A DNA stretch of 5,640 bases from the NCBI GenBank assembly GCA_947168325.1, contig CAMVLN010000098.1:1-5640 (forward strand). The letters are read 5' to 3'. The stretch is from an uncultured Elusimicrobia bacterium (GTDB taxonomy: Bacteria > Elusimicrobiota > Endomicrobiia > Endomicrobiales > Endomicrobiaceae). Made by a program: the position numbers and the translations under genes. The notes below the pieces were generated by a model, which saw nothing but the letters and a program-made list of their open reading frames with translations, did not search any database and was not told where the DNA came from. Positions within the stretch are counted from its first letter, which is position 1, and the number at the start of each line of letters is the position of its first letter. Shown here piece by piece: positions 1 to 4,974 of the stretch.

Positions 1-2
1 TC

Positions 3-89
3 AATGATGAATCGGAAAATGATGATTCTTTATTTGCTTTAATTAATAACTTTTTATTAATTTGTTTAAGTAAAAGGTTATACTTCTAA
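3..89 (+). CDS. Possible C-terminal fragment of an unidentified + strand gene
   Basis: A + strand frame is open from the left edge and stops at TAA (87-89), giving 28 residues. It begins with an acidic/polar stretch (NDESENDDS) and continues into a hydrophobic segment ending KRLYF. No start codon is visible because the frame enters from outside. If real, the gene converges on the barrel gene, leaving about 77 bases between the two stop codons. I do not recognise the product, and 28 open codons in AT-rich DNA could be chance. Its last dozen bases overlap the small minus-strand ORF at 78-167, so at most one of the two is likely to matter. Confidence 0.25.
   Translation, partial: NDESENDDSLFALINNFLLICLSKRLYF
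41..62. repeat. All-AT inverted repeat (9-bp stem, 4-base loop)
   Basis: AATTAATAA (41-49) and its exact complement TTATTAATT (54-62) flank a CTTT loop. The stem contains no G-C pair and has no clean T-tract on either strand, so it is a poor intrinsic terminator. It could still help end transcription between the minus-strand operon and a convergent + strand gene. In sequence this AT-rich such repeats also arise by chance. Confidence 0.25.
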
Positions 90-167
90 CTTAAAAAATT
101 TATTTATACTTTTACCACTTTTATCATATTTTAAAAACAAGAACAAAATAAATACTACAGATAACAT
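78..167 (-). CDS. Small hypothetical ORF, 29 aa, overlapping the stop of the barrel gene
   Basis: The ATG at 167-165 shares a base with the TAA stop of the barrel gene (169-167), forming a TAATG junction of the kind that allows translational coupling. The frame runs to TAA at 80-78. The peptide starts with a hydrophobic run (LSVVFILFLFL) followed by a Lys-rich tail, so it could be a one-pass membrane micropeptide. No Shine-Dalgarno motif is needed if ribosomes re-initiate after the upstream stop. I recognise no family, and the length is within what chance gives in AT-rich DNA. The overlap is the main reason to list it. It would be the third gene of the operon. Confidence 0.3.
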   Translation of the reverse strand: MLSVVFILFLFLKYDKSGKSINKFFKLEV

Positions 168-2014
168 TATTCTTTAATATGTTTTAAAGCAGTTTTGGCT
201 TTTTTATGATTCGGATTTAACCTTAATGTAAGCTCAAACATTCTTTCCGCTTCAAAATATTTTCCCTTCGCATATAAAATCAATCCTTCATTGTACTTAT
301 CATCTGCTATTTTTTCATCTATTATTATTTTTCCTTCTTGTTCTTCTACTTTTTCTTTGTTCTTATCCTCTTCTTCATTTTTTTTAAATATTTTCGATAA
401 TTCTTTTACACTTTTATCTATATATTCTTTTGCTAAAGAATAATAATTGAATGCTATATTAGTATACTTTGATTCCTTTATAAATGTTTGTACATTTTCC
501 ATTTGCTTTATACATTTTACCCACTGCTTATTTCTATATAGCATTGTTCCTTTCTTTAACATACTTTCTAATTCAAATTTAAAATCTTTTTTATTCTTTT
601 CTTCTATTGAATCTGTAACAATTTTATTAACTTTATCATAATATTCTTTTATTTCTTTATTTTTACTATTAAATTGTAAATATTTCTTCCACTCTTTTAA
701 ACATTCGTCATAATTTCCTTCATAGTAATTCTTGTATCCAGACCAGTATGCATATTCTGAAAAATTACTATCATATTTCGATTTAGATTTTTCTTTCATT
801 AATTTTTTTATCTTGTTGTAATAAAAATTAGGTGAAGAATAAAACGGATAATCTATTATAACTTTTTGCAATATATCTGTAGAATATAAATATTGCCCCT
901 TATTGTAAAAATCTTTTGCTTTTTTAAACAATCCTTCTGCTTCTTTTTGTGTCATCTTTTCTTTATTTAATGCCGTTTGTGCTTCTTCTGCTAATTCTGT
1001 TCTATTACCCTCTTCTTGTTTTTGTAATGTTCTATTTAAAAATGATTGTTGTTCCTCTTCTACTAAAGCTGTTTTTGTTTTATTCCTTTTTCCCCACCTA
1101 TAACTTAACGAAAATCTATGTATTAATTCTACTTCATTAAAATCTATTGAATAGTTTACTGTAAATGCAAAAATATTTGCCCCAAACCCTGCTGTAACAT
1201 GATCAGGATAATATCCTACCCTTGCTGCATATTTTTCCATCAGTTTATATTCTAATCCTGCATAAATTTCATTGTTTTTATCTTCATTTTTTATATCTAC
1301 AGATAATGTAATTGTATCTTTTGTGTTAAACCTACGAACTATCGGTACCTCCATTAATGTAGATAATTTAAATATGTTTTGAAAATCTTCGTTATACTTA
1401 TCTAGTTTTATGCCTGTTCCTAAAATGTTTTGTATTGATAACCCTACACCAAATTTTGCTTGTGTATATTTTATATCTACATTTTCAAAATATCTTGATA
1501 ACCCAACATCTATTGCAAATCCACCACTATCTTTAACATATAAATCTTGATATATATATTTTAAATTTATACATATTGCCGTCTCTATCGGTTTTATTTT
1601 TGTAGCTACTGCAACAATATATGCCCACTGATTCGTTGTTGCTTTTTTAGCAACATCATAAGCATCTTTTCTTAACTCTATATCGCCACTAGCTAAATTT
1701 ATTGCTGATATCCCTAAAGATAAATTATTAAATATTCTATAATTTATTGATGCACTATTATATGATGTTCCGTCTAAAAGATTATATCTAGATAATATGA
1801 TATTATTATAATCAAAATAATTTAATAATGAACTGTTATAATATATTATAGATGGATCTTCTAAACTATTTAGTGCTGTTTCCCCTTGTGCAAATGCTGA
1901 TACTGACGGTCCATGTGAAAGAAAATTCTTCCTCTTCCCTGCAGCATATACATTTGAAATTATACTTATTGATATTATTAAAATTAAAACTATTTTATTA
2001 CTAATAATCTGCAT
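167..2014 (-). CDS. PorV/PorQ-like outer-membrane barrel with C-terminal TPR/coiled-coil tail
   Basis: The 615-residue product is probably an outer-membrane protein that helps export or anchor partner proteins. Residues 1-24 form a signal peptide: Lys7, a hydrophobic core of I/L/V/S, and a VYA|AGK cleavage site. Residues about 30-306 look like a PorV/PorQ-type barrel. They open with the family-like pattern SAFAQGETAL...DPSIIYYNSSLL (about 39-64), continue with alternating amphipathic strands rich in Gly and aromatics, and end near FSLSYRW (301-307). Residues about 310-365 are Glu/Lys/Gln-rich and probably coiled coil. TPR-like helix pairs follow at about 356-390, 420-462, 483-540 and 572-606; the last (YNEGLILYAKGKYFEAERMF...LNP) is the most canonical. 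An acidic Lys/Glu linker (545-570) precedes it. The barrel part matches the usual length of that family, and the TPR tail is an addition. The ATG start fits the signal peptide and lies inside the end of the upstream gene, with only a weak purine-rich (AAAGAAAA) ribosome site. The family call rests on motif pattern and context, not a search. Confidence 0.75.
   Translation of the reverse strand: MQIISNKIVLILIISISIISNVYAAGKRKNFLSHGPSVSAFAQGETALNSLEDPSIIYYNSSLLNYFDYNNIILSRYNLLDGTSYNSASINYRIFNNLSLGISAINLASGDIELRKDAYDVAKKATTNQWAYIVAVATKIKPIETAICINLKYIYQDLYVKDSGGFAIDVGLSRYFENVDIKYTQAKFGVGLSIQNILGTGIKLDKYNEDFQNIFKLSTLMEVPIVRRFNTKDTITLSVDIKNEDKNNEIYAGLEYKLMEKYAARVGYYPDHVTAGFGANIFAFTVNYSIDFNEVELIHRFSLSYRWGKRNKTKTALVEEEQQSFLNRTLQKQEEGNRTELAEEAQTALNKEKMTQKEAEGLFKKAKDFYNKGQYLYSTDILQKVIIDYPFYSSPNFYYNKIKKLMKEKSKSKYDSNFSEYAYWSGYKNYYEGNYDECLKEWKKYLQFNSKNKEIKEYYDKVNKIVTDSIEEKNKKDFKFELESMLKKGTMLYRNKQWVKCIKQMENVQTFIKESKYTNIAFNYYSLAKEYIDKSVKELSKIFKKNEEEDKNKEKVEEQEGKIIIDEKIADDKYNEGLILYAKGKYFEAERMFELTLRLNPNHKKAKTALKHIKE
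170..949 (-). other. TPR-repeat region of the barrel protein
   Basis: Codons for residues 356-615 encode helical repeats with the Tyr/Gly/Ala spacing of TPRs (for example KAKDFYNKGQYLYSTDILQK and EGLILYAKGKYFEAE), separated by Lys/Glu-rich linkers. TPRs bind peptides or proteins, so this part is probably the partner-docking arm of the barrel. If the barrel ends with its last strand near residue 306, the tail most likely sits in the periplasm; this is inferred from topology only. Confidence 0.65.
1943..2014 (-). other. Signal peptide of the barrel protein
   Basis: The first 24 codons give a short polar start with Lys7, an unbroken Ile/Leu/Val/Ser core and a V-Y-A cleavage motif before AGK. 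This is a type I signal peptide and indicates Sec export. It also supports the ATG at 2014-2012 as the true start. Confidence 0.85.
1990..2014 (-). promoter_or_regulatory. 25-base gene overlap, probable translational coupling
   Basis: The ATG of the barrel gene lies inside the last codons of the large exported-protein gene, which ends at TAG (1992-1990). The two frames differ. The bases before the ATG are A/G-rich (AAAAAAGAAAA) but lack a strong Shine-Dalgarno motif. Co-transcription is near certain, and coupled translation is likely, which would keep the two proteins in proportion. Confidence 0.7.
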
Positions 2015-4662
2015 TTTTCTTTTTTAGTTGTCCCCAAATATTTCTTCTTAACTACACATACATATGTCCCATTGTATAAAATATCACCACTATCATCTCT
2101 ACCTGCATACTCAATACTGTTAATTCCTTTAGATAAACCATCTATTGAAGTGTGATAAATTTTATCTCCATATTCTGAATAAATGTCTATTTCCACACTA
2201 CCATCTTCTGGCATTTCAAAAAATATTTTAGTCCTTTCTCCAGCTTGTGGGTTAAATGGATTCGGTGCATTATAACATTTAGATGTAAGTTCTCCTATTG
2301 TAAAAGTCCCTTCAACTGCTTTTTCTTCTATAAACTCATTTTTTGCCGTTATTCTATACTTATATTTCCCAACAGGAAGTCCACCTATATTTACACTATA
2401 CCCATTAGTGCTACCTAGTTTTTCTGTCATTGTATATGTTTTTATAGGATTACTTAAATCTGTTTCGCTATAAATATCAACTTTAGGATACCCACTCTCA
2501 AGAGATATCCCTTCATCCCCTGTATATCTCATTTGAAATGTAATTGGTGTGTTTGGCTTGATGATATTTCCTTTTGGTATTATATATGACCCTTCATAGT
2601 CTGCTATTATTGTTTCGTTTACTCTACAAGAAAATGTCCCACTTACTTCTTTTTCTAATCCAGATTTATTTCTTGCTATTATCTTATATTTATAGTCTCC
2701 TACATTAAAAGTACCTATGTTTATTTTATATCCATTAGTGCTACCTGGTATAAGTTCTGACTCTGTACATGTTCTTATAGGATTAAACAAATCAGTTTTA
2801 TTATAAACTACAACTCTTGGATATCCATTTTCCAACTCACCAGGATAAAAACAATTCATTTGAACCAAAACTTCTGTATTTGGTTTGATATTATCTTTTT
2901 GGTGTATATATGAACCTTCGTATTCTGTTATTATTACCATAGAACTTTCATCATAGAAAAATGGTCCCGCATATTCTTTAGAATAACTATCCCCTATCTT
3001 TATCCTATATGTATAATTGTCAGTTTCTTTTATTTTCCCTATATCGGATAATTTTGTAGTATATGAGTATATTTTTCCATCTGTATAGTTTGTATCATTA
3101 TAATCTACCGGATTCATTGTATATCCGTCTGTTTTTATACTTTGCCCGTTATTATAAATATATAATACTGGTAAAGAACTAGGGGCATTGTTTTGGTAAT
3201 TTGCATATTCAAACTTATATGTAAATTGTCCTTCATTAGTTGAATATGTTTTTGGATTTAAAACTCCATCCCTAAAACCATCTTCTTCTACATAAAAAGA
3301 ACTTGATACACTGTCTATAGGTAAAAAATATAATGCAGTTTTTGGTGTTGAACCATTATAACCAGATGCCAAAATCAACATTTGTTCTTTACCATCTATT
3401 TCAGTTATTATTATCGAATTATTTTGCCGAAAGTTTGTAATAATATTATCGTCAGCATAAAAAATCTCATCTGTTCCACCTTGCTTTCCATCTACACTTC
3501 TTTTAAAAAAACCTACTCTTCTTCTATCAAGACTATTTATATACCCAGTATAAAAACCAGTATTGTTTGCAAACAAACTTTGTAAAGATATTTGTTTATT
3601 ATGTTCCCCATTTTGAAAAATAATGATTGTGTCGTCACTAGCTTTGCCGGTCAAATATAATCCATTATACTGACTTGATTCGTTACCAACACTTATTACA
3701 TAAGTGTAAGTTTCTCCATCAGATTGATACATCAAGTTTCTTACACAACGACCTCTATACAGATAAATAGCACTTACATCAAAACTTGTAGAATTGTTAG
3801 TAATATCAACATTGCAACATAAGTAACAAGGGGTATTGTCACCATAATAATGACACTCATAACAACCATATACCCTTAAGTTTCCTTCATAAAACATTAA
3901 TGTGTTATACCAAATTTGAAATTTATAATATTTTATTGGAAGTTCTATTATTCTTAAGTTATTGTTGTTATAATCTAATTCATAAACATGATAATTTGAA
4001 CCTTGTCTACACAAAACATAAATTTTATTATTATACACTATTGCTTCTAATGGTTCACAAGACCAATCAACAAAAACATCTTGTTTAATTTGTTTTGTTT
4101 TTAAAGATACTTCCGTCAATATTGTTTTATCTACAGTATTTTTATAGAAAAAATATAAAAAGCAATCATTACTTGTTTCCACCATAACACTGCATCCAAT
4201 AATTCCTTTCTGTGAAGTATTAGTATATGTGGCAATTCCTTCGGTATTTACACTTGTAAAAGCTTCTAGCATTTTAGTTGTTCTATTTAATTTTTTTATT
4301 TGTATTGTTTTATAACTATTATCAATATAAGTAATATAAAATTCTTTGTTATACTCAAAAATACCAGCTAATCCTTTTGAAAACAATTCAGTTGTAAAAT
4401 TCCATGAACAATTAGCCGTATCATTACTCAACGATATTGGTTTTATCTTTTTAGTAATATCAAAATCTGCAAATAATGATGTCACTGAAAATAAAAAAGC
4501 AAATAACATTAAATAAAAATTTTTACAGCTATTTTGTATTATTTTCTCTGTTAAATTTTTATGAGAAACAAAAAAATATTGATTCGTTATTTTTTGCCAA
4601 CATTTTATTGCATAATTAAAACTAAAACTATTCTTTATTGCTGTAATTACTTCAAAAAACAA
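1990..4662 (-). CDS. Large exported surface protein: propeller-like region, Ig-like domains, FlgD-Ig/type IX sorting-like C-terminal domain
   Basis: The frame encodes 890 residues from a TTG at 4662. A signal-peptide-like segment (about 41-65: Lys47, LMLFAFLFSVTSLFA, cleavage before DFD) is preceded by about 40 unexplained residues. Residues 67-455 show repeated short strand blocks (EYNKEFYITYID, YNNKIYVLCRQ, YEGNLRVYG) resembling a beta-propeller; the fold is inferred. A C-x2-C-x8-C-x2-CC cluster lies at 267-283. Three Ig-like domains follow: about 456-571, 577-679 and 684-788, the last two clear duplicates. Residues 795-890 form a FlgD-Ig-like / type IX sorting-like domain with APNPFNP (799-805), a DDSGDILYNGTY loop and a basic LLVIK end. 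The protein is probably displayed on or released from the cell surface, with the downstream barrel as partner. I cannot name a substrate or enzyme activity. The start is uncertain: the only in-frame standard starts before the mature protein are TTG 4662 and ATG 4509. The ATG leaves a signal without a basic n-region, and neither has a well-placed ribosome site. Confidence 0.75.
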   Translation of the reverse strand: MFFEVITAIKNSFSFNYAIKCWQKITNQYFFVSHKNLTEKIIQNSCKNFYLMLFAFLFSVTSLFADFDITKKIKPISLSNDTANCSWNFTTELFSKGLAGIFEYNKEFYITYIDNSYKTIQIKKLNRTTKMLEAFTSVNTEGIATYTNTSQKGIIGCSVMVETSNDCFLYFFYKNTVDKTILTEVSLKTKQIKQDVFVDWSCEPLEAIVYNNKIYVLCRQGSNYHVYELDYNNNNLRIIELPIKYYKFQIWYNTLMFYEGNLRVYGCYECHYYGDNTPCYLCCNVDITNNSTSFDVSAIYLYRGRCVRNLMYQSDGETYTYVISVGNESSQYNGLYLTGKASDDTIIIFQNGEHNKQISLQSLFANNTGFYTGYINSLDRRRVGFFKRSVDGKQGGTDEIFYADDNIITNFRQNNSIIITEIDGKEQMLILASGYNGSTPKTALYFLPIDSVSSSFYVEEDGFRDGVLNPKTYSTNEGQFTYKFEYANYQNNAPSSLPVLYIYNNGQSIKTDGYTMNPVDYNDTNYTDGKIYSYTTKLSDIGKIKETDNYTYRIKIGDSYSKEYAGPFFYDESSMVIITEYEGSYIHQKDNIKPNTEVLVQMNCFYPGELENGYPRVVVYNKTDLFNPIRTCTESELIPGSTNGYKINIGTFNVGDYKYKIIARNKSGLEKEVSGTFSCRVNETIIADYEGSYIIPKGNIIKPNTPITFQMRYTGDEGISLESGYPKVDIYSETDLSNPIKTYTMTEKLGSTNGYSVNIGGLPVGKYKYRITAKNEFIEEKAVEGTFTIGELTSKCYNAPNPFNPQAGERTKIFFEMPEDGSVEIDIYSEYGDKIYHTSIDGLSKGINSIEYAGRDDSGDILYNGTYVCVVKKKYLGTTKKEKCRLLVIK
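1993..2280 (-). other. FlgD-Ig-like / type IX sorting-like C-terminal domain
   Basis: Codons for residues 795-890 show the usual order of these domains: a PNPFNP motif after a short linker, a strand of alternating hydrophobics (VEIDIYSEYGDKIY), a Gly-rich turn (GRDDSGDILYNGTY) and a final basic/hydrophobic strand (CRLLVIK). In Bacteroidetes, similar domains direct cargo through the type IX system, where PorV is the shuttle. No other type IX component is visible here, so the sorting role is inferred from the domain and its PorV-like neighbour. Confidence 0.75.
2308..2613 (-). repeat. Ig-like repeat, copy B
   Basis: This codes for residues about 684-785. It shares YEGSYI, IKPNT, a GYP-V--Y-pattern, TDL-NPI-T, GSTNGY--NIG and VG-YKY-I-A-N with the copy at 2626-2934, at a spacing of 108-110 residues. 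A nucleotide match also survives: CCATTAGTGCTACCT occurs near 2403 and near 2733. This points to a fairly recent internal duplication or to gene conversion between the copies. Confidence 0.8.
2626..2934 (-). repeat. Ig-like repeat, copy A
   Basis: This codes for residues about 577-679, the first member of the duplicated pair. It carries a Cys at 604, 632 and 679 that copy B lacks, and a shorter loop before the GYP motif. Such Ig-like modules usually act as stalks or spacers that hold a binding or enzymatic head away from the surface. Confidence 0.8.
3814..3864 (-). other. Cys-rich CxxC-x8-CxxCC insert
   Basis: Codons for residues 267-283 place five cysteines as C267-x2-C270-x8-C279-x2-C282-C283, with His271 and several Tyr between. 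The spacing resembles a small zinc- or iron-binding knuckle. In an exported protein, paired disulfides are an equally good reading. It sits in a loop between propeller-like strands. Confidence 0.6.
4468..4542 (-). other. Signal-peptide-like segment lying well inside the frame
   Basis: Residues 41-65 give IIQNSCKNFY, then a Leu/Phe/Ala-rich core, then S-L-F-A before DFD. This is a convincing type I signal peptide in composition. As read from TTG 4662 its cleavage site is at residue 65, much further in than usual. A GAG (4548-4546) stands 3 and 6 bases before two ATA codons (4542, 4539). An ATA start there would give a normal 24-25 residue signal peptide, but ATA is rarely used. Confidence 0.6.
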
Positions 4663-4682
4663 GCCCCTAATGGAGAGTATGT

Positions 4683-4706
4683 CGTTGTTCCGTTGTTCTG
4701 TTGTTC
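4683..4706 (-). repeat. Three tandem copies of an 8-bp unit
   Basis: On the minus strand the units read GAACAACA, GAACAACG, GAACAACG without gaps. The G of the ATG at 4708-4706 is the first base of the array. The array starts about 20 bases before the TTG used to open the large gene. The unit length is not a multiple of three, so gain or loss of a unit changes the reading frame entering the large gene. Three copies is short for a strongly variable tract. Confidence 0.8.
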
Positions 4707-4816
4707 ATATTTTTATTACTATTTTATACTATTCAATAATTTATTTATATTACATTACAATTACAGCTCTTGTTAAAAGTTAAACATTCAATATATATTA
4801 AATTTTTAACCGTGCT

Positions 4817-4846
4817 AGTCTATCAAATTTGTATTAATAATGTCAA
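4817..4846 (-). promoter_or_regulatory. Candidate sigma-70 promoter for the two-gene operon
   Basis: On the minus strand a perfect TTGACA -35 box (4846-4841) is followed 18 bases later by TAGACT (4822-4817), which matches four of six -10 positions. Transcription would start near 4810, leaving a leader of about 150 bases to TTG 4662 or about 300 to ATG 4509. The strong -35 is notable in such AT-rich DNA; the -10 is only moderate. Confidence 0.45.
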
Positions 4847-4961
4847 TTTAGATTAATATTATTAACTCTCCAAATTAGTGACATTTTTCCTACAACTTAT
4901 TTACAACAAGATGAAACATAACTAAATAGTAAAAAGAATATTAAGAATGTTATAAATTTCA

Positions 4962-4967
4962 TATAAT
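4962..4967 (+). promoter_or_regulatory. Consensus -10 box directly before the alkylation repair gene
   Basis: A perfect TATAAT stands seven bases before the ATG at 4975. If it is used, transcription would begin at or next to the ATG and the mRNA would be leaderless. That fits the absence of any Shine-Dalgarno motif. The best -35 is a weak TTAAGA at 4941-4946 with a 15-base spacer. AT-rich DNA produces such boxes by chance, so the call is tentative. Confidence 0.35.
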
Positions 4968-4974
4968 AGACACT

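Larger units (their letters stand above)
4663..4974. other. Divergent intergenic region (312 bases)
   Basis: This AT-rich stretch separates the minus-strand operon from the + strand alkylation repair gene. I see a promoter candidate for each direction, a three-copy 8-bp repeat next to the operon gene, a 14-codon minus-strand mini-ORF (4708-4667, including stop) and a small palindrome (TTAATA-T-TATTAA, 4853-4865) beside the operon's -35 box that could be an operator or a chance AT repeat. I see no RNA gene or riboswitch structure. Confidence 0.5.

Noticed and set aside
447..1140. Short + strand open frames (447-641 and 949-1140) inside the barrel gene
   Set aside because: They are antisense to a well-supported coding frame, show only Phe/Leu/Ser-rich composition from reverse-complemented A-rich codons, and have no ribosome sites.
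1990..2014. A frameshift joining the two minus-strand genes into one
   Set aside because: The downstream gene has its own ATG followed at once by a complete signal peptide, so the overlap is a normal operon junction and not a broken gene.
3382..4088. Short + strand open frames at 3382-3585 and 3900-4088
   Set aside because: They are antisense shadows of the large surface-protein gene with low-complexity translations and no family features.
4571..4595. Inverted repeat AAAAAATA / TATTTTTT with a 9-base loop, as a possible attenuator in the leader of the large gene
   Set aside because: The stem is only A-T pairs, lies inside the open frame, and is too weak to stop transcription. It is probably composition.
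4683..4706. The 8-bp repeat array as a CRISPR or iteron
   Set aside because: The units are contiguous without spacers and far too short for CRISPR, and no replication gene or DnaA-box cluster is nearby.
4561..4776. 71-residue + strand frame spanning the start of the large gene and the intergenic region
   Set aside because: It overlaps the N-terminal coding part of the minus-strand gene, is rich in Tyr/Phe/Cys as reverse-read AT-rich DNA gives, and ends within the promoter region.
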